64,000 nt of DNA, taken from assembly GCA_002005505.1 (NCBI GenBank), contig KV908382.1, forward strand, positions 393,564 to 457,563, read 5' to 3'. The first letter of the stretch is position 1; each line of letters begins with the position of its first letter. The position numbers and the translations under genes are program-made. Origin of the DNA: Botryococcus braunii (taxonomy: Eukaryota > Chlorophyta > Trebouxiophyceae). This document shows positions 1 through 17,307 of this stretch, in pieces. Under the pieces are notes generated by a model. The model worked only from the letters and a program-made list of their open reading frames with translations, searched no databases and was not told the DNA's origin.

Positions 1-686
1 TAAGCCTCAATGTGTTGTGCCACTTCTGGAAGTCAACTAGCACCTCCAGGCGATAGGAATATGAGTGGGCAAACCCAAGGGGTAACCCGAAAGGTTGACC
101 GTATGCATTCACGGTCCTTTCCCCTTGATTAGCCATTTAGTAGCCAGCACCGACGATCGTGACTAGAAACATGAGTGTTCTGGTCCGAATCAGGGCCCGG
201 ATGTTCGGACTTACAAATTCGAACACGAAGCCCGGTGTATTGTACACCATGTACAAGGTAGACGTACTTGGGCTGACTCGGGTACGGCTACGTAGCTTGT
301 CATGATATTTAAGAGGGCCAGTCTCTTGAAGTCAACAGTTCGTTGGCTTTCCATATGACCACGGCTCACGTCTTAAGCTTGTTGTTATGTGCCTTCAATA
401 AGGCTTGTTTGAAGTCCTGGTGTCGGCGCGCATGCAGGTAATCACCTTCATTATAGCTTGCTTAGCTATAGGCTATAATTACAAGACACACACATTGTAA
501 CAAAGTTCGTTGGCTTTCTATATGACCACGGCTCACGTCTTGTTGTTATGTGCCTTCAATAAGGCTTGTTTGAAGTCCTGGTGTCGGTGCGCATGCAGGC
601 ATTATCCTTACTGACGATGGTGTTCCGTCAGCAAGGTTTGAAGTAATTGTTGAAGTAATTGTTTATTTCATGTTGTTTTATCTACA
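1..686 (+). repeat. Copia-1 5' LTR (3' portion; start lies outside the window)
   Basis: This is a direct repeat of 5624-6302 and ends in TCTACA exactly where that copy ends. It is followed at once by TGGTATCGGCC, which fits a primer-binding site for the 3' end of initiator tRNA-Met. The matching 3' LTR is 1439 bp long, so roughly half of this LTR is missing to the left of the window. The orientation is plus. Confidence 0.9.
339..599 (+). repeat. Tandem leader-exon copies in Copia-1 5' LTR
   Basis: Copy 1 is at 339-437, preceded by CAACAG and followed by GTAATC. A 68-bp connector (438-505) starts with GT and ends in TTGTAACAAAG. Copy 2 is at 506-599 and is followed by GCATTA, which has no GT. 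The same arrangement occurs in the 3' LTR at 5961-6053, 6054-6121 and 6122-6214. Copy 1 here carries a 5-bp insertion (AAGCT) relative to the others. The splice-site-like borders are visible in the sequence; that they are used is inference. Confidence 0.8.
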
Positions 687-697
687 TGGTATCGGCC
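687..697 (+). promoter_or_regulatory. Copia-1 primer-binding site
   Basis: TGGTATCGGCC directly follows the 5' LTR. TGGTATC at this position is the usual complement of the 3' end of initiator tRNA-Met in plant LTR elements. Gypsy-A, Gypsy-B and Copia-6 have the same TGGTATCGG core. Confidence 0.8.
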
Positions 698-711
698 GTA
701 CCACTGAGAAG

Positions 712-794
712 TCGATGGCAGAAGGTCCACTTCTGGCCATGTCTTTCTCAGTGGTACGGCTGCCATCTTATGGGGGAGTAAGCTGCAAAAGGTC
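712..794 (+). pseudogene. Copia-1 RNase H, upstream piece
   Basis: Translated in the frame of 4309-4707, this encodes the copia RNase H stretch DGRRSTSG...VFLSGTAA...WGSKLQK. It begins only about 15-20 bp after the primer-binding site, so gag, protease, integrase, RT and the start of RNase H have been deleted. It is separated from its continuation by the Gypsy-A insertion. The reading frame is continuous across the insertion when one copy of the 5-bp target duplication is removed. Confidence 0.8.
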
Positions 795-799
795 ACAGC

Positions 800-969
800 T
801 GTAACGTACTTCCGGATACGTCCACCGGTCGGATACGGGTCTCACGTGGTCTTCGACCACGAGGGTGCATACGACTCGGTATGCACCTGTGTGAGGTCAT
901 TCTCACACGAGCCTTTGTCTTAGATCTTGCATCTAGCCTTTGTCTTCGTGAATTTCCTAGATCATTACA
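800..969 (+). repeat. Gypsy-A 5' LTR
   Basis: 170 bp, starting TGTAACG and ending TTACA. It is nearly identical to 4139-4308, with a few substitutions such as ACCGGTCGG versus ACCCGTCGG. The similar LTRs suggest a fairly recent insertion. Confidence 0.93.
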
Positions 970-985
970 TTTGTTTTGGTATCGG

Positions 986-2061
986 CCACTGGACGACCAT
1001 TTTGATAGAGCACGGCCCCGAGCCCATGAAGGGAGGCATCAGTGTGCACTTCAAATGGTTGAGAGAAATCAGGGAAAGCTAGGCAGGGAGCAGTGGTCAA
1101 GGCCTGCTTGATTGCTTGGAAAGCAGCAGCGCAAGCAGGAGACCAGACCCAAGCCACACCTTTACGAGAAAGGCGGTGGAGAGGGGAAGCCAGCATCGCA
1201 AAGTTACGAATGAACTTGCGGAAGTAGGTGGCTAAGCCCAGGAAGGACCGTAGGTGACTGAGATTCCTAGGAGTAGGAAAATCAGCTACGGCAGCTGTCT
1301 TACGGGGATCCACTTTGATTCCATCCGCAGACACCACATGACCCAAGTACGTGACTTCGGGCTGGGCGAAGGAGCATTTCTTGAGATTGGCATAGAGCTG
1401 ATGCTCTCGCAAAAGGTCCAGAACCTTTTGCAGGTGTTCACGATGCTCCTCAGGGGTTTTACTATAGATGAGGATATCATCCAAGTAAACCAAGACAAAC
1501 TTGTGGAGGTATGGGCGGAAGATTGTATTCATAGCAGTTTGGAAAGTGGCTGGTGCATTGGTGAGACCGAAGGGTAAGACTTTCCATTGATACAAGCCCA
1601 TAGGAGTCCTGAAAGCAGTTTTCGGAACATCCTCCTCAGTGATCCGGATCTGGTGGTACCCAGAGGTGAGATCCAGACTGGTGAAGACGGTGGAGCCTTG
1701 GAGTTGGTCAAGAGTATCATCTATGCGTGGCATAGGGTACTTGTTCTTGACAGTGAGTTTGTTAAGTGCGCGATAGTCGATGACCATGCGCAAGCTCCCG
1801 TCTTTCTTTTGGACAAAGAGGATAGGTGCTCCATATGGTGACGTGGAGGGCTCTATGGATCCCTTTTCCAAAAGCAGTTTGGTCTGTCTCTCGGCTTCAA
1901 GGAATTCAGCGCAAGAGAGACGGTAGAGTGGTCGAGAAGGAGGTTTGCCATGTGGGTCAGTCAGAGGGATTGTGTGAGAGATTCCAGGACGGTCTGGGGG
2001 TAACCCAGGTACCTCGTCCGGAAAGACATCACCTACTTGGACTCGCTTCCTACCCTTAGCC
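986..2061 (-). pseudogene. Gypsy-A reverse transcriptase and start of RNase H (inverted segment)
   Basis: The minus strand encodes a gypsy RT of about 360 residues. It shows the N-terminal [16 protein letters not shown], then [41 protein letters not shown], the catalytic [13 protein letters not shown], and the thumb [15 protein letters not shown]. It ends in the first RNase H strand [12 protein letters not shown]...GRPVA. No stop interrupts it. The open frame runs on past both ends of the inverted block, to 957 in the LTR and to 2162, but those tails are not RT. Integrase lies on the opposite strand immediately downstream, so this block has flipped inside the element; about 90 residues of RNase H are missing at the break. 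Confidence 0.9.
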
Positions 2062-3746
2062 GCTGTCAAACACGATGGGCTGAGTTCCTTTCCAGGTTCC
2101 ACTTCCGTTGGGATCACGTTGCTGGCAAGTCCAATGTGGTAGCTGATGCCCTCAGTCGTCACCCTGCCCTCGGCAGTGATTACACTCCACCGTGTGGCTT
2201 TGTCAATGCCATTGTGGCATCTGGGGTCTTAGCACCCCCTGACTCTCCCTGTCTACCGAGTCCATCCCTATCTGCCGTCCTCCGTTCCGGTGTGACTTCA
2301 GGGGGGGGAGAGCCCACGAGCCTGTCATGGAAAGACAAGTTCGTGCAAGGTTATTCTGTGGACCCATGGTTCCAGGATGCTGACAACTTGAAGGGTCTCG
2401 TCTCACACGAGGGTCTCTTCCTACACGACGGCAAAGTTGCCGTACCCGATGCATTTGGGTTGCGAACCCTTCTCCTTAAGGAAATGCATGACAGCCCTTA
2501 CGCTGGACACCAAGGTGTTCGGAAGACCCTGAAGCTCATAACCCGCCATTACTGGTGGCCTTCTATGACTCAGGAAGTGGAGAGGTATGTCACCACATGC
2601 CATCGGTGCCAAAAGAACAAAGCCAGGAACCTCAAACCAGCTGGTCTCCTGCAACCTCTGGGCTTACCCTTGGCTCCTTGGCATACAGTCACGATGGACT
2701 TCATCACGCAACTACCGTCCACAGAGCGCGGCCACGATGCCATCTTCGTCATCGTGGACAAACTCTCCAAGATGGTCCATCTGGTGCCAACCACGTCGCG
2801 AGCGACAGCGGAGCAAACGGCACGCCTGTACGTTGACAACGTATGGAAGTTGCATGGGGTCCCCCAAGTGATAGTGTCTGACAGAGATCCACTCTTCACC
2901 AGCCACTTCACCAAGGCTTTGTGCGAGATACTCGGTACCAAACAGGCCATGTCCACTGCCTACCACCCTCAAACGGATGGTCAGACAGAAAGGACCAACC
3001 GGGTACTGGAAGACATGCTACGCATGTACGTGTCGTCCAGCCAAACTGACTGGGACACCAAGTTGTCCTGCGCCGAGTTTGCTATCAACAACGCAGACCA
3101 TGAAAGCACAGGAACTACTCCATTCATGCTCAACTACGGGCATCATCCATACCTCCCAGCCACGCTCCTACCCAACCTACGGGTTCCGAGCGCAGCCGGC
3201 TTCGTTCAGCGCATGCAGCGTTTGATCAATGAAGCTCGGATGGTACACCGAGTAGCCACCAACCGACAGGCACAGGCAGCCAACACAAAACGTAGGGATC
3301 TCCAGTTCTCACCAGGGGATTGGGTCCTTCTGTCCTCCAAGGACCTACGTTTTAAGCAAGGCACTCCAAAACTCCTCCCTCGCTGGGTAGGTCCATTCTA
3401 AGTCCACAAGCGCATTGGCAAACAAGCTTATGAGCTAGTTCTGCCTGCACGCTGGAGAATACATGATGTCTTTCATGTATCCAAGTTGGAACCCTACCGT
3501 AGGGATGGATCAGTTCAACCACCGCCTCCAGCGGAACTTCTCCTTGGAGAAGAGGAATACGAGGTGGACTCCATCGTAGCCCACCGTCGTGTCAATTCTC
3601 GAAATCCCGCCAAGTACGAGTACCTCGTCCAGTGGACAGGTCACTCTCCGGAACACAATACTTGGGAACCACAAGGGAATTTGACCAATGCTCCTGAAGT
3701 GCTCAAGAGGTACTGGGACACAGTCGGTCGCAACGCACCGACATAG
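2062..3746 (+). pseudogene. Gypsy-A RNase H end, integrase and chromodomain
   Basis: The frame opens with the RNase H tail ([12 protein letters not shown], then VADALSR). The integrase zinc domain follows (H-x4-H then CHRC), then the catalytic core with D in TMDFITQLP, D in VSDRDPLF and E in DGQTERTN, and a GPF module. A TAA stop at 3399-3401, just after RWVGPF, cuts the frame. The same frame resumes with the linker and a chromodomain (3547-3720: EYEVDSIVAHR...YLVQWTGHSPEHNTWEP). Chromodomains guide chromovirus integrases to particular chromatin. The premature stop removes this targeting module. Confidence 0.9.
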
Positions 3747-4138
3747 GAGGTTCACCAGCGGCCTTGAGCCCCCGCGCCTGCGGGAGGGTCGTGGTTATTT
3801 AGCCGCATACTCGAGTGCACCGAGTATCCTTCCGACTTGCAGGTCAAGTGCTAGCCTTCCTACGCCCACTCCCTCGGGTCCCAGCATAAGCTGTGTCTTA
3901 CTGCTGTAGTGACTTAGCTCTTCGAATCAGTGGCGTTTGGCCTGTGGCCGGCGTTACCCCGTTCACTGCGGGCTTATTACTTAGTACACCCAAGGCAAGT
4001 TCGAACCCAAGTCCTCGGGCCTGGTGTCTTCGGGTCGTCGCTCATCAGCTCACCATCTTGTGGATGTGTTACAGTGAGCCTTCCACACTCACCCTTTGTT
4101 AGCCTCCCAGGAGCTCGGCTAGCTAAGAGGGGGAGAAA

Positions 4139-4308
4139 TGTAACGTACTTCCGGATACGTCCACCCGTCGGATACGGGTCTCACGTGGTCTTCGACCACG
4201 AGGGTGCATACAACTCGGTATGCACCTGTGTGAGGTCATTCTCACACGAGCCTTTGTCTTAGATCTTGCATCTAGCCTTTGTCTTCGTGAATTTCCTAGA
4301 TCATTACA
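4139..4308 (+). repeat. Gypsy-A 3' LTR
   Basis: 170 bp matching 800-969, preceded by a purine-rich tract and followed by the target duplication ACAGC (4309-4313). Confidence 0.93.
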
Positions 4309-4707
4309 ACAGCCCTCTCTACAGTGGAGGCAGAGTTTGTCTCCATGTGCAGCGGAGTACAGGAAGCCCTGTGGATCTCCAAGCTCGTGTCAGATTTTGG
4401 GGGAGTTCCAGCGCCAATCATGATCTACACCGACAATACGGGAGCGCTGGCCAACATCAAGGGCATTCCGATCTCGCCGCGCATGAAGCACATCGGGGTC
4501 AGATACCACAGAGTCAGGCAGGAAGTGGAGCAAGGATCAATCAGCCCCTTCTATGTGGAGTCTGCATCAAATCTGGCGGACATGTTCACTAAAGCGTTGC
4601 CTAAAGTGCAATTCCAGAAATTGAGGGCTGGGATTGGGATGGAGGTATTCATGGATGTCAAGTTGCTACTTGATTGCCTTGCGTATCATAGAGCTTCTCC
4701 ACCATAA
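4309..4707 (+). pseudogene. Copia-1 RNase H, C-terminal part
   Basis: This continues the copia RNase H: ALSTVEAEFVSMCSGVQEALW, DNTGALANIKG, MKHIGVRYHRVR, and the terminal SASNLADMFTKALPK signature of copia pol. It is open to a stop at 4705-4707. It is closely related in sequence to the end of Copia-6 pol (50806-51018). It is the only coding remnant of Copia-1 apart from 712-794. Confidence 0.88.
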
Positions 4708-4863
4708 ACCCACAGGGTGGGAGTGGCTTCGCACCCAAAAAGGGGGAAGTCTCTGGTGGCTGGATAGCAGGGTGGTGGAACGACACGGCGTAGAAGACCG
4801 TGCCACCGTGTAGCTCCTTGACACAAGTCTACATGAATATTGTCCCCTTCAGTCATGGGGGAG
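4708..4863 (+). other. Copia-1 3' untranslated region with polypurine tract
   Basis: Non-coding stretch between the pol stop and the 3' LTR. It ends in ATGGGGGAG (4855-4863), a fitting plus-strand primer tract directly next to the LTR start TGTTGTG. Confidence 0.7.
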
Positions 4864-6302
4864 TGTTGTGATAATCTAATTGCAGATGAGACCCTAATTG
4901 TCATTATCCAATAAATTGTCATGTGACTTTGGGGACAAGGATCACTGAACAAAGTATCTAGGCCATGCCGACCTCATCTGCCACGTGGTTTGTACTTACT
5001 GAGCAATGCGAGATATGTATCTGCTGTTTATTTGTAATCTTCAAGAGTGTCTATGTACTCTTTAAGAGTGTCTGCGGGTGCTCAGACAGTTTCTAAGGCA
5101 TTCCATGCGTGAATACTTGTATAGAAGCTGTTTGGACGCTGATCTTGGTGTTCTCTCATGAACTCCAGTATGACCTTATCATTTGTCTAGTCTTATGATG
5201 ATGATGTAAAAGGTTATGGGCAGTGGCGTATCTTGTAAGCAAGCAGACAGGTCGTAAGTTCGTGCCTCTCCAGCTACAGTCCTCGACGACTGTCTGCTCT
5301 TTAGACGCATGCAACTGCATGAACAAGACTGGCATCCTTATGTGCCCAGTATCTTTCCAAACCAGTTGCTCGACTATGCGGTGATTGCAGCTTTAATAGC
5401 CCTTTCACACTAACGCGTAATCTAGATCAGATTGTACCTTATGTTCGAAATCGTCCACAACCTAACGTGTCTTAAGGTATACCTTATGTTCTCAATGGAC
5501 CCATATCCTAATAGTGCACACCTGAAGATCACTTAAAGCACAAGGCATTCAATAATAATGTTCAGAACTCGACAGAAATGCTGAGGCCTGGAATTGACTA
5601 TGCACTTAGATCTTGGCAATTCATAAGCCTCAATGTGTTGTGCCACTTCTGGAAGTCAACTAGCACCTCCAGGAGATAGGAATATGAGTGGGCAAACCCA
5701 AGGGGTAACCGAAAGGTTGACCGTATGCATTCACGGTCCTTTCCCCTTGATTAGCCATTTAGTAGCCAGCACCGACGATCGTGACTAGAAACATGAGTGT
5801 CCTGGTCCGAATCAGGACCCAGATGTTCGGACTTACAAATTCGAACACGAAGTCCGGTGTATTGTACACCATGTACAAGGTAGACGTACTTGGGCTGACT
5901 CGGGTACGGCTACGTAGCTTGTCATGGTAATTAAGAGGGCCAGTCTCTTGAAGTCAACAGTTCGTTGGCTTTCTATATGACCACGGCTCACGTCTTGTTG
6001 TTATGTGCCTTCAATAAGGCTTGTTTGAAGTCCTGGTGTCGGTGCGCATGCAGGTAATCACCTTCATTATAGCTTGCTTAGCTATAGGCTACAATTACAA
6101 GACACACACATTGTAACAAAGTTCGTTGGCTTTCTATATGACCACGGCTCACGTCTTGTTGTTATCTGCCTTCAATAAGGCTTGTTTGAAGTCCTGGTGT
6201 CGGTGCGCATGCAGGCATTATCCTTACTGACGATGGTGTTCCGTCAGCAAGGTTTGAAGTAATTGTTGAAGTAATTGTTTATTTCATGTTGTTTTATCTA
6301 CA
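4864..6302 (+). repeat. Copia-1 3' LTR
   Basis: 1439 bp, TGTTGTGATAATC...TTTTATCTACA. Its last 679 bp match the partial 5' LTR at 1-686. It contains a nested solo LTR of the Copia-3 family (5205-5574) and the tandem leader copies described under the 5' LTR. Confidence 0.88.
5205..5574 (-). repeat. Solo LTR of the Copia-3 family, inverted inside Copia-1 3' LTR
   Basis: The reverse complement matches the Copia-3 LTR from its start (TGTCGAGTTCTGAACAT here) to its end (CCCATAACCTTTTACA). It holds a single copy of the 332-bp unit that is tandemly repeated in the full Copia-3 LTRs, so it is about 370 bp instead of 695 or 1027. No clear target duplication was found. It is diverged, so this is an older copy. 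Confidence 0.75.
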
Positions 6303-6350
6303 GGGAGGGAGGGAGGGAGCGAGAGAGCTCCCTCCCTCCCTCTCTCCCTC
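6303..6350. repeat. GGGA-repeat hairpin next to Copia-1
   Basis: Directly after the LTR, GAGGGAGGGAGGGAGC can pair with GCTCCCTCCCTCCCTC across a short GAGAGA loop. The G-runs could also form a quadruplex. It is a simple-sequence target or by-product; no function can be assigned. Confidence 0.6.
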
Positions 6351-7578
6351 ACGTTTCACCCGACACAGCTGCTTGTGGCTCGTGACTTCCGCGTACCAGC
6401 ATGTCGGATGCGTGTTTGCGGGTAGGATCTGCTTCACTTATGTTTTAAATACATCTGTCTAGCCCAGAGGGCAGCTGCCTGCAGGATGACCTGCAAACGG
6501 TGGGGAAGCTCGATCCTTAATAATAATGTGTCTGAAGACTCGTACTCCAATTTGGAGATTTCGAGCCTGCAAACCTACTACGTGAAATTCTACTGCCGGA
6601 AGACACCTAGAGCTCGAGCCCATGGACACACCGAACTTCGTCGACCCGCATCAAGGAAGGCCCCGGAATGCACCGTCATGGGGTCTGGAGGATTTCGCCT
6701 AGTAATTTCCTGCAAAATCAAAGTTATCGGAAAGAATTGTTGCTTACAATCGAATTCGGAATCGATCAAGCCGCCGTGCAGTACAATGCTACAACTACAG
6801 AATGTCCGAAACTCCGACACTTTCCGTCGATGGCCGCCAGGTAGCACAGTTGGGCGCTCTGTAATCCAGCCAATGTTCCTCATGAAGCTTCTTTGAACAG
6901 TCGGAGCAGATTGGGACGGGTTGAAGCTCTTTCCTAAAGCTCATTCAACCAAGGGGGCAGCGTCACACCTTGATTGTCCCAGGTCCGGCCTCGATCGAGT
7001 GTACTGCTTGCAACGTTTTTCGCATGTCGAAATAAATTAATCCACTGCTCAAAAGTATCATTGGGCTTATCTGACATGTATACTCTGCAGAGAGATATAT
7101 TTGGTGGTTTCGTGGGCAGGGCCGCTGGTCCTACGCATCCCCGCCTTGTTGACACTGTCGGTAGTGAATGGAACACCTAAAGAATGTAAAGGGGCACAAT
7201 TTCATAGGACTTCCGGCGTGATTCTTGAAATTCTGCTGTTGATGGACTGATCTCCACTCTTTGCTTGTAAAAGGAAACGCAGGGCCAGTCTACGTAGCCC
7301 CTGCCACCATATTCATAGAATCCCCCACACTGCTCCTGCAGCATTTCAGCTACGTCAAATAAAAACGGCCTTGAATACGGTGGTAAATGCACGTGTTTGT
7401 TTGTGTGTATGTGTGACTGTGTGTTTGTGTGAGTGTTTGTATCAATTTTCGGTCCTTCATATACCAACGCTTTGCAGAACTAGTTTGTTGTGGCGCCATC
7501 CGACTACCACATGTTTTCCACTTTTTTTGGTAAATGCATTTTGGGGTGTCGCTCTACGTTGTAATAGCAAATTAATGT
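6351..7578. other. Unique sequence upstream of the bZIP gene
   Basis: About 1.2 kb without a recognisable gene or repeat. Open frames at 6486-6896 (+), 6590-6883 (-) and 6934-7176 (-) match no family I know and lack clear splice context. A GT/TG-rich stretch lies at 7395-7440. Promoter elements for the downstream gene would be expected here, but I cannot point to a specific one. Confidence 0.4.
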
Positions 7579-13629
<6,051 letters not shown>

Positions 13630-13844
13630 GTGTTGCCGAGTCCTCTACACTTGACCGGGGTTGGGAAAGGATGGAGAAGCACTCAGGCCCTGACGTACTT
13701 AAAAGAAAGTATGTACAGGCTGGAAGACCGTGCACGTGGCATAAGTAAACGTCTTTGCCGCGGGTCTCATAGCCACAGCTTCGTTGCTGAAATATTGCAG
13801 GCAGCATGTGAAGGCTAGAAGCAGCATTACTGAAGCAGTACAGT

Positions 13845-13975
13845 TGTAGCATTTCCTAGGGTATAATGCTCTAGTGGTCCTTGGCATTGCTCTATGACTT
13901 TCCTTGTGATCTAGGTTCGCAGTACAACCTCGCTCAGGTAGCTCGCTTGGTTGCCCGACTACACGTCAGAGGCAG
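13845..13975 (+). repeat. Gypsy-B 5' LTR, first half
   Basis: Matches 43157-43287 of the intact 3' LTR. It is interrupted after GAGGCAG by Copia-2; the second half resumes at 21418. Confidence 0.93.
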
Positions 13976-15058
13976 TGTGGATCCTGCAAGATCCAGTTTG
14001 GATTTAATATTATAAATCACAGATAATAAGACACACACATGTGTCATCCAGATAAGTGAACACTTTCAATATCAACACCATCAAACGGTGGAAGCAGTTT
14101 AACAGGTCAGACTGATCTTCTCTTGATCTGACCAATGCATACACGATGCCAAACACAGATGAGAGTGAATGTAGATCAGGCTGTGAGTCAGAGTTTTTGA
14201 CAACAAGACGTTTCAAAAAACACTACGGAATGACTTACACGGGCAGTATACGACGCTGACCTATCTAACGATTACCTGCAAGATTTAATATTATAAATCA
14301 CAGATAATAAGACACACACATGTGTCATCCTGTGCATATTAATCCATTAGTGTCTTGCTGGTAACTATCACACGATCACTTGCATGCGAACGTGTAGCAT
14401 AAACTGCTTACCAGATAAGTGAACACTTTCAATATCAACACCATCAAACGGTGGAAGCAGTTTAACAGGTCTGCACATTAACAATAACATTATTAGTATA
14501 AGATTAACAAACAGCACTTATGGCTGTCAAAATAACGTCAGCGACGAACATACGCCTCACCAGACTGATCTTCTCTTGATCTGAACAATGCATACACGAT
14601 GCCAAACACAGATGAGAGTGAATGTAGATCAGGCTGCGAGTCAGAGTTTTTGACAACAAGACGTTTTAAAAACACTACGGAATGGCTGCTTGAGACTTCG
14701 TTCAGTCGCACCTAGTATTATCAGATCAGCGCGTTGAATTGCGCTGATCTGGCCCTTTTCACGAATTCCTATCAGAATTTAGGTTCAGAGCCTTGGAAAT
14801 TGACCCTTATCCTAATATGAGATTATCACGTTCTTAGTTACTAGGATAATCCCATGTTTGATAGCCACAAGCAACAGGAAGGACATTCTCTACCATGTTC
14901 TTAGATACCTTTATACATTAATACTTGTGGCCAAAAGACCACTGGCTGTCTGTCAAAGAGTTTCCCTTGAGTTGAGCACATGGGTCAACTATACAGCTAA
15001 TTTATTCTTGCTAGAATTGTCATCTTTGGATTGGCTTGACAGTACACAAATTCCCACA
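13976..15058 (-). repeat. Copia-2 3' LTR with intron-bearing and intronless leader copies
   Basis: 1083 bp. On the minus strand: upstream sequence, leader copy B (14685 to 14276) with introns at 14560-14471 and 14411-14330, a 42-nt GT...AG connector (14275-14234), leader copy A (14233-13984) lacking both introns, then the LTR end. Both introns start GTGAGG or GTAAGC and end CAG on the minus strand. Copy A equals copy B with exactly these removed, apart from scattered substitutions and a 12-bp gap in B. Confidence 0.9.
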
Positions 15059-15096
15059 ATCTTCCCCTTGTACTTTCAGGACATGCCAACATTAGT
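15059..15096 (-). promoter_or_regulatory. Copia-2 polypurine tract and short 3' untranslated region
   Basis: The minus strand reads AAAGTACAAGGGGAAGAT immediately before the LTR start TGTGGG, a normal plus-strand primer tract. Confidence 0.75.
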
Positions 15097-15909
15097 TTAC
15101 TGCATCCCCAAAGTTTTACGACGCCTTTCGAATACAGTAGATGCTAGTGGCTTTGTGAACATGTCAGCTACGTTTTCGGTAGTAGGCACATATGTAGGAT
15201 CAATTTGACCCCAAGCCACCTTCTCTCGAGCATGATGATAACTCACACTAATGTCTTTAGTGTGCTTTGAGACCATGTGATTTCTGAGGTTTGACACACA
15301 TCCCTGATTATCACAATACATGGTTACACATGTGATATCTTCTCCCAACTCACAAAGCATACTTCCCACCCACATGGCCTCCTTTACTGCTGCACTCACG
15401 GCAATATATTCAGACTCCACAGTGGATGTTGCTATGGAAGTTTGCCTCTTACTTGACCAAGACACAGCAGATCCGTTAAGTAGAAACACAAACCCAGTTG
15501 TGGATTTTCTACTATCCAGATCACCTGCAAAATCTGCATCCACAAAGCATACCAGTTCATTTCGATTAGATCCAATATACTTAATCCCCATATATTTGGT
15601 ACAGTTGAGGTACCTCAGTACCCTAATTGCTCCATTCCAATGGGATGTTGTTGGCTGTCCTCTAAACATGCTCAACATTCCCACAGCTTGAGAAATATCT
15701 GGCCTTGTAGTGGTTGACAAATACTGAAGAGAACCGATCAATTCTAAGTACCTATGACCTTCTGGTAGAGGGACTCCTGATCCAATCTGCTCTCCAGTCA
15801 TCCCTTTAGGAGGCTCAGGCATTTGAGTAGGTAAGAAGGAACCTGAGATTGGTGTATCCACCTCCTTCTCTTGATCAGGTAGCCCATATTCTCCCACTAG
15901 TTTCTCAAT
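15097..15909 (-). pseudogene. Copia-2 RT end and RNase H
   Basis: The frame continues from 15910-17307 after a TAG at 15910-15912. It shows GSLQYLSTTTRPDISQAVGM, FVDADFAGDLDSRKSTTGFV, TSTVESEYIAV, YCDNQGCVSNLRNH and the terminal ENVADMFTKPL. RNase H of this lineage is close to the remnant in Copia-3 (38900-39360), which shares the GHRY-E-L-GSL and PTTSHW-AIRVL-YL blocks. Confidence 0.88.
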
Positions 15910-17307
15910 CTATAGAACATTAGTCGTTTTAAGAGTATGTGAGGATTCGTCTATCTTAATTTCACACCTCAAAAATGACTTTATTTCACCAAGATCATGA
16001 ATTGAGAATATGCTAGTCAGCTGTTGCTTAACACACTGAATAGATTCCACATCCTCACTCACAATCAACAAATCATCCACATACACTAACAAGTATACGT
16101 GTGACTTGAATGACTCTTTGTTAATGAAGAGAGCTGGATCACACTGACAGGATGTAAAACCAAACTTTCCAAGCTCTTCCACCAGACACTTATGCCATGC
16201 ACGTGGTGCTTGCTTTAGACCATATAAGGATCTGAGTAGCTTGCACACTATATTAGAATCACCATTAAAGAAACAGGGAGGTTGGGCTACATACACTTCC
16301 TCATCTAGTGTTCCATTTAGGAATGCTGTCTTCACATCGACTTGGTGTATTTTCCACCCATCTGACGTGGCTAAATTTAACAGCACCCCCCTAGACGTGT
16401 GTGTACTGACTGGAGCAAAGGTTTCAAAGTAGTCAACACCTGGCCTTTGCTTGCAACCTTGGGCCACCAGTCTCGCCTTGAATCTGACAATATCACCAAA
16501 ACTGTCAGTTTTTAAAGCATAGACCCATTTCAGACGAATACTTTTGGCATCAGCAGGTCTCTCACAATATTCAAACGTTTCATGAGAGTCAATCGAGTCC
16601 ATCTCTTCATTCATGGCCTCCAACCAATATGCCCACTGTGGTGATTTTTTAGCTTCCCACCAGTCCTCTGGATCCTTGATATTCCTTGATGATAATTTTA
16701 CTTGCTCTTGTGCCCCATTTTGATTTGGAGGGATTATTTCTGATGCATCTGTAACTGGCGTTTCCCCAATGTGGTATGTACCAGGAACATACCTGTCTGG
16801 TTCTGCCAACGTTTGCCTCAGTTCATATCTACCTCCACCACCTTTGGCACCATTTTGTAATTCATCACTTGAGTCACTGTTTTCAGCAGAGGGGTGATTA
16901 TCTGACTCCTCACGTGAACTATCTGATACGTGTGACTCTGGATTCTGTGTGTCCCCAGTGCCCACTGCTCCTTCCCCTGGAGCTTCTGACCCAGATAGCC
17001 CACTTGGACCACTCTCTTCCGCTGTTCCCAGGCCCCTCAAGATGTCATTCATTCTTTGCATGACTTCTATGTTAGCTGGAAGGATTGGTGCAGTACCCCT
17101 TCCTGCTTCCCTGCTTAGTTCCAATGCCCCTGTGAGGTCAACCGGTACAAAGTCCCAATCATCCCCATCATCAGTGTGATGGCAAAGGAAGAGAGAGAGG
17201 GACGAGACACCAGTCAGGTTAGAGCATTCAGCCGAATCTGTTACAAGCCGGTCAGCACCGGGACTTCCTTCGACGCCAAGACGCGTGCCACTTTCCAGAG
17301 CCTTCAT
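15910..17307 (-). pseudogene. Copia-2 reverse transcriptase
   Basis: Residues about 200-465 carry the copia RT: KWVYALKTDSFGDIVRFKAR, LVAQGCKQRPGVDYFETFAP, VDVKTAFLNGTLDEEVYVAQ, YGLKQAPRAWH and the catalytic YLLVYVDDLLIVS. The N-terminal 200 residues are an acidic, Ser-rich linker after integrase. The start ATG (17307) overlaps the preceding stop by ATGA, so the join to integrase needs a frame change. The end is a TAG in place of a sense codon. Confidence 0.85.

Larger units (their letters stand above)
800..4308 (+). mobile_element. Gypsy-A: small rearranged Ty3/gypsy chromovirus
   Basis: This 3.5-kb element has 170-bp LTRs (800-969 and 4139-4308, TGTAACG...ATTACA). A perfect 5-bp target duplication ACAGC (795-799 and 4309-4313) marks insertion into the RNase H of Copia-1. 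A primer-binding site (TGGTATCGG at 977-985) and a polypurine tract (4125-4138, AAGAGGGGGAGAAA) are present. Gag and protease are absent. The RT half lies inverted on the minus strand, while integrase and chromodomain are on the plus strand. It cannot move by itself in this state. Confidence 0.93.

Noticed and set aside
1254..2059. Plus-strand frames over the inverted RT block of Gypsy-A
   Set aside because: They are shadows of the minus-strand RT, which has the full set of RT motifs.
6486..7176. Frames at 6486-6896 (+), 6590-6883 (-) and 6934-7176 (-) as host genes
   Set aside because: No recognisable domain, overlapping on both strands, and no consistent splice model; left as unique intergenic DNA.
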